Assembly (NCBI GenBank): GCA_949752745.1
Contig: OX457027.1
Coordinates: forward strand, 17,006,603 to 17,070,602
Length of the DNA: 64,000 bases
Direction: 5' to 3'
Source of the DNA: Protula sp. h YS-2021
Taxonomy: Eukaryota > Annelida > Polychaeta > Sabellida > Serpulidae
Positions 38,842 to 47,500 of this stretch are shown in pieces. A program made the translations under genes and the position numbers. The notes under the pieces were generated by a model. The model saw nothing but the letters and a program-made list of their open reading frames with translations. It was not told the DNA's origin and made no database searches. How positions within the stretch are numbered: position 1 is the first letter of the stretch; the number at the start of each line of letters is the position of its first letter.

Positions 38842-39944
38842 TGTTGAATGTCTGTTTCTTTCACCCAACTGTTAAACTTGTTTGGCCAACCTAACCACTT
38901 GACAAATAATTCTTTCACACCTCCTCGTCTTTTACGTGTTTTCAAGACTTTTTCAATTCTATAAATAGATTCAATATCTTTGGTCACTTTCTGCAGTTCT
39001 TCTTCATAGAAATGGCCATCAATATCTTCGTCTAAAAAGTCTTTCACACGATATAAATGTATTCCTTGCTTCTTACAACGATGTGTGACAATGAAGACTT
39101 CTTGCGTCCATTTGATGTGATAATCGCGTTGAAACACATATTTAATGTGAGAAATGCGAACATGATCGCCAATGTTAAATTTGTACTTCTTCTTCTTCTT
39201 CTTCGGTTTCAATTTCAGTTTGTCGACATACATATACTTCCACACTTTTGATTCGTTGTCTTTACGAATCTCGGCTTGAGCATATTTATAAGGAAGAGAA
39301 CCATGAGGTCTATGGTTGTAATTGTACATCAAGTCTGGAAGAATGTCTAAGTAACGGTAAGTTTGATTATGTAGAAAATACCGATACATCATTCCCTTTA
39401 GAGTACGAATGACTCTTTCAGCAAAGTTTGCTTTGGTTTCATTCTTTGTGGTATAAGCATGAATGCCTTCTTTCTTCAAAAATGCTTTTACCCATCTGTT
39501 TTTAAATTCTGTTCCTTTATCAGACCTTAGAGTTCGCGGTCTTCGTCGTGTGTCATGAAAAATCTTTTTGAAAGCTTGTATGACGCTGGTATGTGATTTA
39601 TTAGGTATTGGCTGTACCCAGACATATTTGGAAAACACATCAATGACAATGAGTAAAAAGCGTATGTCATCATTATAGGGAGCTATGTTTCCCATATCAG
39701 CCAAATCAATATCCCACATATCATCAATGCCACGTGTAATCACACGTTGTCTTTTGAACCTGTATTTTACAGGTTGGAGTAAACTGAAAGCATCTTGATC
39801 CTGCAACCATTTCTTCACTTGTGACTGTGTGACTGCTTGATTATGTTTTCTTAAGATGTGATACAGTTTGTAAGGACCAGCAAATGCTCCAGGCTGTCCA
39901 GGTTTGAAGTAGATATTGGTCAAGTAGTCTTTCCACGTTGACAT
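38838..39944 (-). CDS. DDE (retroviral-like) integrase with C-terminal chromodomain
   Basis: 368 aa from ATG 39944. The longer frame to 39995 starts with TTG and translates the TATA box. Core: WDIDLADMG, LLIVIDVFSKYVWVQPI, LRSDKGTEF and NFAERVIRTLKGMMYRYF hold the D-D-E triad. An H/C-type N-terminal domain is not obvious. A basic linker (KLKPKKKKKKYKF) and an SH3-like region follow. A chromodomain-like end (IEKVLKTRKR...LFVKWLGWPNKFNSWV) may guide target choice. First gene of the morphogenesis cluster. Confidence 0.95.
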   Translation of the reverse strand: MSTWKDYLTNIYFKPGQPGAFAGPYKLYHILRKHNQAVTQSQVKKWLQDQDAFSLLQPVKYRFKRQRVITRGIDDMWDIDLADMGNIAPYNDDIRFLLIVIDVFSKYVWVQPIPNKSHTSVIQAFKKIFHDTRRRPRTLRSDKGTEFKNRWVKAFLKKEGIHAYTTKNETKANFAERVIRTLKGMMYRYFLHNQTYRYLDILPDLMYNYNHRPHGSLPYKYAQAEIRKDNESKVWKYMYVDKLKLKPKKKKKKYKFNIGDHVRISHIKYVFQRDYHIKWTQEVFIVTHRCKKQGIHLYRVKDFLDEDIDGHFYEEELQKVTKDIESIYRIEKVLKTRKRRGGVKELFVKWLGWPNKFNSWVKETDIQQ

Positions 39945-39982
39945 GATGAATGAAAAAACACGTCTGAACAGAACAGCTTTTA

Positions 39983-39989
39983 TTTTATA
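39983..39989 (-). promoter_or_regulatory. TATA box of the integrase-to-protease cluster
   Basis: TATAAAA on the minus strand, about 40 bp upstream of the integrase ATG (39944). The only TATA I see ahead of the nine overlapping genes, so it may drive a polycistronic RNA. Confidence 0.6.
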
Positions 39990-40048
39990 ACTCAACCAAC
40001 ATCACTTAACTAGCATACATTTATAACTTAACTAACAAGTTTTTTTTT

Positions 40049-40381
40049 TTACAAATCAAGTATAGATACAATGGTATGAATAACTGGAGACCATTGGTCT
40101 TCAATGAACACTAACCAATGACTGAGTTCATCCAATGTAATAGCATCTACACCATATTTCTCACAACGTTGATTTGCATTCTCTAACACTTTATCTAAAT
40201 GCATGTAATATTTAGCTTCATTCCAATATGTATAAACAGATGCAAAATGACAAGTATGTTCTTGACACTCTTCATGTTGACAAGCAGGACAGACTAAATA
40301 TGCAAACTTTTTTACAGCTGATAACATTTCTTCACAATAAGCTTTTTGCACAATATATTGTCTCAGTGTCATGTCCGCCAT
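40049..40381 (-). CDS. Cys-rich small protein, possible zinc binding
   Basis: 110 aa from ATG 40381 (the longer frame starts with GTG). Contains LVCPACQHEECQEHTCH, a Cys/His cluster able to bind zinc, then an acidic helical end. No family recognised. Last gene of the right-hand accessory block. Confidence 0.55.
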   Translation of the reverse strand: MADMTLRQYIVQKAYCEEMLSAVKKFAYLVCPACQHEECQEHTCHFASVYTYWNEAKYYMHLDKVLENANQRCEKYGVDAITLDELSHWLVFIEDQWSPVIHTIVSILDL

Positions 40382-40482
40382 TGTGCAGTCTTGAATCAAT
40401 GCAACACAAGTTAAACATACTTCAAATTTACATGTCCACACGTCTGCACACCATGACGGTTGACAAGCAAATGAAAAAGTCT

Positions 40483-40920
40483 CTAACCCTCACACAACAT
40501 TTCTAACAACTTTCCCATAATATTCTGACCAGGATATTCAGATGACACATGTTTCACACCAGCTCCCCACCAATGATCATACGTTGCTTCAACTAAAGTT
40601 TTGTCTTTACATTCTTTCAACTTGTTGCGAAACAATACACACTGATCCAGTTTGACTTGTAAAACATCTTGCATTTTGCTTCTCTTCACGGTATGCCATA
40701 AAGGACATGGTTTTATCCCTTTAGCAATACGTTTCGCTTCATATCCATTTCTGGATGACACAATGGCTGAAGCAATATCTGGACGGTAATGAAACACTGC
40801 TTTCTCATATTGATACAACGCTTCACTTGAGTTGAACACATGTCCATACTTTTCAAGTCGTGTTGGAAACATGTTTGAAAGAACGTCCTTATGACCACTG
40901 AATAGTACAAGATTCTCCAT
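40483..40920 (-). CDS. NADAR-domain (YbiA-like) protein
   Basis: 145 aa, ATG at 40920, essentially one NADAR/DUF1768 domain. Shows FSGHKDVLSNMFP, the FNSSEALYQYEKAV helix (H/E-x-x-x-Q-x-x-K pattern), AKRIAKGIK, LVEATYDHWWGAGV and YPGQNIMGKLLEMLCEG at the end, matching the family in order and in length (about 150 aa). NADAR enzymes are N-glycosidases acting on riboflavin intermediates or ADP-ribose conjugates. A counter-defence role against host ADP-ribosylation is only inference. Confidence 0.82.
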   Translation of the reverse strand: MENLVLFSGHKDVLSNMFPTRLEKYGHVFNSSEALYQYEKAVFHYRPDIASAIVSSRNGYEAKRIAKGIKPCPLWHTVKRSKMQDVLQVKLDQCVLFRNKLKECKDKTLVEATYDHWWGAGVKHVSSEYPGQNIMGKLLEMLCEG

Positions 40921-40935
40921 GTTGACTTTGCTTCT

Positions 40936-41450
40936 TTATTCTGACATGTCGGTTTCTTCCTGTAATAAAATATCTTTTAATATATTTGCTGCCTCTTCTA
41001 TCATGTTCTTTCTTTGTTTACGTTGAAACCACTCACATAAAACTAAATTTGCTAGTAAGAAAAACATTGTTATGTCTTTGAGAAACAATTCACTATGTTG
41101 TTACAAAGAAAGATGATTAAAAAAGGTTTTATATAACTTACCTGATAAAGCTGCTCGGTTGTCTCTTCTTCTTTACAACAATCTCTCAAATAGTCAACCA
41201 CGGTGAAATATACTTCAACATCAGTGCGAGCAGAATAAAGTGCAGAATCAAAGTCAAAGTCAGGATCTTCTTCTATTCCAATTTTATGACATTCTCCAAG
41301 AAATCTTGAATGCAGTTCAATCACATCAAGACTATGATGTGCAACATCCCAAAAAGCATCCAAATGATAAAGTTGATAGTCTGGAGTGCCACAGCTAGCA
41401 AGTTTAGCAATCATCAAGTCAACATAAGCTTTTTTAAAACATGCGTCCAT
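40936..41450 (-). CDS. Two-exon accessory protein, paralogue of the 42173-42604 gene
   Basis: Exon 1 is 41142-41450 (ATG at 41450) and ends CTTTATCAG|GTAAGT. A good acceptor (TTATTACAG) leads to a last exon at 40936-40959 that adds eight codons including the stop. Otherwise the frame reads through to 41070. Total about 110 aa. AFWDVAHHSLDVIELHSRFL and FDFDSALYSARTDVEVYF align with the 143-aa neighbour. Acidic, helical; no known family. Confidence 0.55.
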
Positions 41451-41468
41451 CTTGTTTCAGTGTCACTT

Positions 41469-42092
41469 TTACTTTGCTTCACAGACTTTAAGTACTCCAC
41501 ACTTGCCGCAGAAGTTGTTTGGTTCACACATCTTGCAATTATACTTGTGACAGTGGCAATGATAATCCTCCACATATCCACAAGCACCACAATACTCGCA
41601 GGTAAGTCCAAGTTGATTTTGTACGTTCATGTTCTCCAACTGAACTTCAGCCAGCCTTTTCTTGGATAGCTTTGACACCTTCATCCGACCATCCTTTTGC
41701 AGCTTGATAGGAGTTATGACATGACATTCCTCACATGGCGATAGGGCTGAGTTGATGTTGTCCATCTCCTGAAGCAGTGTCTCCCATTCACCATCATTCA
41801 TGTTGATGTGATGTGTGTATTCTTTCCCTTCAAACCGTGACGTGCGCACAAAACTCACATAGCGCATATCCAAGTATGAAATGACTTCAAGCCACTTCGT
41901 TTGCGTTAAGTATAGTTTGAAGCCAATGTCGCGTAAATTTTTCAAGCTCTGGCACACAATCTTCCACAAAGATGGTGAATAAGCACACCATCTCTCTCCA
42001 CGTGTGATGCGTAGAAATGGCCCATATTCTCCATGCTCCACAGTAATGGTTAAGTTAGCACTAATTTTAAAGCTGCTTGTCTTGTTCTCCAT
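41469..42092 (-). CDS. Two PC4-like regions plus C-terminal zinc ribbon
   Basis: 207 aa from ATG 42092. The frame extends to 42182 only with TTG and there includes a TATA box. FKISANLTITVEHGEYGPFL to SPSLWKIVCQSL, and MRYVSFVRTSRFEGKEYTHH to MNDGEWETLLQEM, repeat the strand-'W--L' pattern of the element's PC4-like genes. CEECHVI and a long Cys/His array (LTCEYCGACG, HCHCHKYNCKMC, CGKCGVLKVC) suggest two or more zinc sites. Possibly a transcription factor of the element (inference). Confidence 0.6.
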   Translation of the reverse strand: MENKTSSFKISANLTITVEHGEYGPFLRITRGERWCAYSPSLWKIVCQSLKNLRDIGFKLYLTQTKWLEVISYLDMRYVSFVRTSRFEGKEYTHHINMNDGEWETLLQEMDNINSALSPCEECHVITPIKLQKDGRMKVSKLSKKRLAEVQLENMNVQNQLGLTCEYCGACGYVEDYHCHCHKYNCKMCEPNNFCGKCGVLKVCEAK

Positions 42093-42170
42093 GACTGCCA
42101 CAATGTATTGATGATCCACTCCCTCCAACTGTCTGCTGAGAAATGACTTCACTCTGCTGAGTCCACTCCC

Positions 42171-42177
42171 TTTTATA
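42171..42177 (-). promoter_or_regulatory. TATA box of the PC4-zinc gene
   Basis: GGTATAAAAGGG on the minus strand, about 80 bp upstream of ATG 42092 and overlapping the end of the preceding gene. Confidence 0.6.
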
Positions 42178-42604
42178 CCCAACTGTTTGCTGAGTCAGCT
42201 CCCTTGCAAAGTTTTGAGTTCACTTCAACTCGTCCATGGTTGAATCGAACAAGCTCTGATACATTCGTCTTCAATGGAACATTATCATCATAATGTAAAA
42301 TGATTCTTGCAGCTACAGCTAACATGAGCTCAACTGCCCAAATTGTATTCGCGTTGATAAATGCTGAATCAATGTCATAAGTTAACGGTAAATGTAGATC
42401 TTCACATTCACGTAGAAACGAGCGGATGAAACGATCTCTTGGAATGGTCTTTCCAACAGCTTCCCAATGCTGATGTAAGTTCTTCACTTGCAGCATCCAA
42501 TCCGATTCAAAAGCAGGAAGCTTTGAAAACACATAGTCAGCATAATTCACTTTGAAGACGTCATCCATGGTCTCTACACATCTGTGAAGAAGTAATGTTG
42601 ACAT
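42173..42604 (-). CDS. Accessory protein, first gene of the right block
   Basis: 143 aa, ATG at 42604, about 25 bp after the TATA box supplied by the right inverted repeat. FKVNYADYVFSKL, HQHWEAVGKTIPRDRFIRSF and YDIDSAFINANTIWAVEL align with the 40936-41450 product, so the two are paralogues. No known domain. Transcribed from the mirror image of the PolB promoter. Confidence 0.65.
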   Translation of the reverse strand: MSTLLLHRCVETMDDVFKVNYADYVFSKLPAFESDWMLQVKNLHQHWEAVGKTIPRDRFIRSFLRECEDLHLPLTYDIDSAFINANTIWAVELMLAVAARIILHYDDNVPLKTNVSELVRFNHGRVEVNSKLCKGADSANSWV

Positions 42605-42629
42605 TGTGAAGTTTTCTCGTCACTCTTCC

Positions 42630-42636
42630 TTTTATA
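42630..42636 (-). promoter_or_regulatory. TATA box at the inner edge of the right repeat
   Basis: TATAAAAGGAAGAGTGA on the minus strand, the exact mirror of the PolB promoter at 28615. Confidence 0.7.
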
Positions 42637-43073
42637 AAACTTTGATGGTATATGGTGTGCAACTTGTTCAAACTTATTCAATACTCGTTCAAAATTGTTG
42701 ACTCAGCAGAATGTATCACTAGTTGACTAGCTGACATGTTTCACTCATGCTTTTATGCTACTTCCATGTAATCAAAATATGGTGTGTAACTTTTCAAACT
42801 TGCTCAAAATTGTTAAAATTGCTGACTCAGCAGAATGTTACTTGTGTATATGAATGTCTCACTTACAGTTGTACAGCTGCACTGCTGCACAGCAGAGACA
42901 TCTAGCGGTGAAGTTAAATGGTCTGCCAAATGGTATTCATCCGCCAACTAGACCTGAAATGTAATAAAATATATTCTCTCTCTCACACACACACACACAC
43001 AGACAGACATGTTTTTGCTTCATTTCATAATATAGGATGGCCCTTAAAAGGGCCTGAAAGATTTTAGTATATA

Positions 43074-43349
43074 TCAGCAGCAGTTATGGGGTTGTCCCTC
43101 ATATTCCAACCACACTTGACACTTGCAGTATCGTTGAGTCAGTGTTACTATGCGGTTGTTCCACATAAATGTAATTACTACGTCAGGCTTCACTGCAGTG
43201 ATCTGAGTTGGAAATTGTAGCACCTCCTCCAAAGCATATGTAATATCAGCTGCTTCAGCTTCATCACGCATATTTACCCAGATGCAAACAGATTCATTCG
43301 CTTGAAACGCTGTTAAGTCATCAATGATGATAGCTGGTGTGTTATCCAT
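43074..43349 (-). CDS. Inverted-repeat-borne small protein, right copy
   Basis: 91 aa from ATG 43349, same as the left copy (27957-28232) within the shared part. The TATATAAG box lies about 40 bp upstream, near 43389-43396. Function unknown. Confidence 0.65.
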   Translation of the reverse strand: MDNTPAIIIDDLTAFQANESVCIWVNMRDEAEAADITYALEEVLQFPTQITAVKPDVVITFMWNNRIVTLTQRYCKCQVWLEYEGQPHNCC

Positions 43350-43794
43350 GATGTGTCTGACAATGTCTCTAAGCCTTGAAACACCACACTTATATAGGAT
43401 TTTATCATGCTGATGCGGCAAAAGTTTTTGTTGCTCTCCTGGGGGGGGGGGTCAGTCCCGACTGCCACCTGGGGGGGGGGGTCGGTACATAGTATGTCCT
43501 GGGGGGGGTCAGTCCCGACTGCCACCTAGGGGGGGGGGGGGGTCGGTACATATATCCTAGGGGGGGGGGGTCGGTACATAGTATGTCCTGGGGGGGGGGG
43601 GTCGGTACATATATCCTAGGGGGGGGTCGGTACATAGTATGTCCTGGGGGGGTCAGTCCCGACTGCCACCTAGGGGGGGGGTCATGGCTTTTTAGAGTCT
43701 GTTGCCATGGTTACACTGATTGACAGGTGGAGTTCATTGGCTTCATGATGATTGACTCGGCCAAAACTATCAAGCAACTTTCGCTCCAGACAGT

Positions 43795-43980
43795 ATGACG
43801 TCATCATGACGTCATCATGACGTCATGGATGGCCGCGCCTATCCTTACGCTTATCATGACGTCACTTCCGGTCCAGACATGATGACGTCACTTCCGGTCC
43901 AGACAACACTTCCGGTCCAGACGATATGACGTCACTTCCAGACAGTATGACGTCACTTCCAGACAGTATGATGTCACAAA
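43795..43980. promoter_or_regulatory. CRE/ATF site array in the right inverted repeat
   Basis: Mirror of 27345-27515 with repeated TGACGTCA and CACTTCCGGTCCAGAC units. Only about 530-720 bp from the COG4 start codon. Confidence 0.75.
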
Positions 43981-44333
43981 GTGCAGTAGAACTGTCCTTT
44001 TCACACTACTATTGTTGAAATACGAATTTCTAGTCTCAAATGAAAAACAATATTGGAAAGCGTTCGAAAATATTTGCTATCAATATTCACAAAGGCTTAA
44101 ATTAAGTTTCTGTCTTTGTGTTATCGTCTTTCATAAAAGATGTATTTTACACACCTTTTTAATACCTATCTTTACCAATGGAGTTTGTTCGAAGCCTGAT
44201 ATATTGATAGGGGATCCTCACTGTCACGTCATTCGCAGTCTCTGTTGTGTTATGGAATGATGCGACTAGATTTATGTCGAAATCTTTATTTACATCCAAG
44301 TCATCTTGGTTATTACGTCACATGGACACATGA

Positions 44334-44512
44334 CCAGATACAACATATTCAGTGAGCAATACCCAAAGGTGGATAGTTGTAACACTATCAATAATTCTTG
44401 AGGACAAGTTCACGTCACAACCTTACACCCACCAATGAGGCATTGTAGGTAAAGAACTGATTGAGAAAGCTATTCGATGATCTTGATCGAGATATAGCCA
44501 TTCCCAGCAAAC
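44334..44512 (+). promoter_or_regulatory. Residual COG4 5' flank
   Basis: Only 179 bp separate the Polinton end from the COG4 ATG. No TATA box is seen here, as expected for a housekeeping gene. Part of the original COG4 promoter or 5' UTR may have been displaced by the insertion. Confidence 0.45.
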
Positions 44513-47500
44513 ATGGCAGCGCCCATGGATGCCACGTCTAAAAGTATATATCTAAGCAAATGCGAGCACCTAACTAACATAAGTGATATAGACGATGCAT
44601 ACAAAGAACTTTGTAAAGAGGAGGTAGGCAGTTGTTATCAGAGTAGACGTTACACAACTGGACATATTGGTTGATGGGTCGCAGCCACTCTGACGAATCG
44701 GCGAAAATCGAGGAAGAGCTTGTAGAATGATATTCTGAACTTACAGAAAGCACAATATAGTTTACCAGTGTTCAGTTCCATTTGCCTTAAATTTGCCTTG
44801 TAAATTTGCAAAGGGGGGGGGGTGGAGTTCAAAAAAAGATTAGCGATAACAACGGACTGTTTACATTGGAATTCGGGGAGAACGTGACCTTACTTGCAGG
44901 GTTCAGGAATGGCAAGTTTCTTCCCAGACTGGTGGCTAAATAAATTTAAATTCAAACTTTTAATGGAATTAAGTTTCTTCCCACTTCTTTCTTTTTCTTC
45001 CCGGAAGAAAGACCTTTCTTCCTTTGTCCATGGAAGGAAGGAGTACAAGGAGAGAAACATAAAATTAAACAGCACATCGTAATTTGCAGAACTGAGAATG
45101 TGTTCTTTTAATGCGAGAACAGCGTTTGCGGCGGTATTTCGATGTTTATTTACAAACTTTAAGCCATGCCATTCACTATTATATTCTTATTATGGGTCAT
45201 AATAATTTTGATCAGTCAACAGACGAGTTTGTAATTTAACCAATTACGATGTGCTGGTCAATTTGAATGTTCCTTGCCTTGTATTTGACTTCTAGAAGAA
45301 AACAAAGAACGATATTTCAGAGTGTTAAGTGGAAAACTTAAAGTAAAACTGAATTGGACAGATCTGTCGATAAACCAAATTCCAAATAGAACGCGCAAAA
45401 ATTACGTGTTTTAAGTGCGAACTAACCGGGTTAAAATGAAAGAAATGAGATTTTACCTGAATGTCAAATTTCTTTTTACCATAGAGCAATCGTGTTTTTA
45501 ACACCCCTATGCCATTTTAAAGAACTGGCCAATAATTTTAAATTGCCATTGTCATATAGTGTGTTTTTCTGTGATATTTCTTGTGACATTTCTTTCAGTT
45601 TTTACCCAGTTTGCTTGCAGTCGAAACCCAAAATTCTTGCGCTTTTAGTCGGAACACCAAAGGTGTAATTAGGCATATTGGAGTGACTGCGAGTATCACT
45701 AGCCGACATTGACCGAGTATACGGATTGCGGGCAAATTGGACGGATGCTTAAAAATACTGACCAATGAAATGCACTGTTCACATTATGTAAGGCACAGTA
45801 TATCATGCAAACAAGCGTTGAACATGCATAGAATTGACCGTGGGAAAGACACAACGTTGTAATGGTGGATTGGATCCTTGTTGAATATTCATGTAGTCAA
45901 GGTTGATAAGTCCTTGGGCTGTCCACAAATTTGGTACATGTATTTTGATATTTCTTGTGTCTTGTAAGCACATTTCCACCACAGCAATGTTGTAAGATCA
46001 TGTTTACGGATTTTTGATGAAACGTGATGTGAATGTTCAATGAAATCTTAATCTAACCAACCAGAAATCATCCATATGAACATATGAACATAAATGACCG
46101 TGTTCATCATGGGAGCATGATTCAAGCCTGTGATTTTAATGGGAATCGATGTGAGTGATTACATATTTGATTGGCTGTTCGGGTCATTGAAAAAACCGCT
46201 GGTATAATGGTATAATGGCCATTGAAAAAACAGACGTCTACCCAGTCACTACCATGATTTGCATTATACCAGCGATACTCCCCTGTTTGCATTATGCCCT
46301 CGTTAATCACCTGTTTGCATTATGCCAGTGGTATTCACCTGTTTGCATTATGCCAGTGGTATTCACCTGTTTGCATAATACCAGCGGTGCTCACCTGTTT
46401 ACGTGGCCGATAAAATATACTCATTTTCTGCACAATTCTTAATGTGATACCTTTTATTTGCCTGTATAAAAACGTCACATCTTATATACTGTATCTTATT
46501 TGCACGAGCAAAGTTTATAGGAACTTAGTGAAACTTAAAAATAAAAAATAGAAACCAGAGAAAAAGACCCATCCAGTGTTTCGTCTAACCATTTATATAT
46601 TGCAGATGTGCAACGCCGCAGTATATTTCAAATCGGCTGTAAAATGTTCAAATTGGATTTGAAGGGAGCGATCTAAAGTCGAAGGATAGCAGGCAAAGAA
46701 TATAATCACTATTTTACAAAACAAGCTGCTAGAATGCCACCTATTGCAGTTTATACTTTTATTATGACAGGAAGAAGTTGAGGACGAACTCCAAGATATT
46801 TTGCTTCAGCAGTCGAGCCTGGAGTCAAAAATGGTTTCGCTACAAAACATGATGTGAGTTGAAGTGTTTAATATGGTTTAAACATGACATGTAATAAAAT
46901 GCCTGTTGGTGTAGCTTTTTGTCTGCCAGTCTGTGATGACAGTTATATATTTGCCGTTATTGGTGATTGTATACCTATGCCATAAAGACCGCTGGACCTA
47001 AGTTGGGACAGGGGGTGGGGGGGGGGGGGGGGTGGAAAGTCAAATGGTAGGCCTCCACCCGGAACTCCGAATGGCCGAATTTCCTGAAATATGCATAAAT
47101 TATAGATGTTTCTACCAAATGCATCTCGGCCAAGGAGCTTGGTGGGAGCATTCCCCATGTCATGCACGAGGGTTCGGCAGGTGATCTCTGTCCAGGCTAT
47201 TGCTGTACATGGCAGGGATTTGACCTTGACTTTATTCGAGCTGTTCACAGTGTCATTAGACAAGCTTGTTTTTCGATTTTACGGCATATTTCCTCTGAAC
47301 TTTTGTTTTGCGTACAAGTTATTCACAACACTTTAGACTGCACAAACAATGGTTTTATTTTACCATCGTCGTTTTGTACAGTTAAAAAAAAACACCATGG
47401 TTAGAGAGGTGACTGGCTAATGTCGCGAATTTCGTACAATGTTCAGCCAAATGTGCTGACACAACAGGCACTGTCTTTTAAATCCTTTTAGTTCCATTTA

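Larger units (their letters stand above)
26994..44333. mobile_element. Polinton/Maverick DNA transposon, nearly complete
   Basis: About 17.3 kb bounded by inverted repeats of roughly 1.64 kb (left) and 1.71 kb (right) that begin TCATGTGTCCATGTGACG. It encodes the full core set: protein-primed PolB, DDE integrase with chromodomain, packaging ATPase, adenain-like protease, major capsid protein and penton, plus accessory genes. This self-synthesising class shares capsid and replication genes with adintoviruses, adenoviruses and virophages. All frames but one are open. The usual 6-bp target duplication could not be verified: the left flank is another Polinton fragment, and the right flank reads CCAGAT. 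Confidence 0.95.
42620..44333. repeat. Polinton right terminal inverted repeat
   Basis: Inverse of 26994-28631, carrying the same gene, C-rich (here G-rich) blocks, CRE array and outermost CATGGACACATGA. Slightly longer because of extra TTCAAACTTGCTCAAAATTG-type sequence near 42660-42820 and longer homopolymer runs. Confidence 0.92.

Noticed and set aside
26994..44333. An episomal adintovirus or contaminating virus contig
   Set aside because: The element is embedded between host genes, so an integrated Polinton is the simpler reading; a free form cannot be judged from this sequence.
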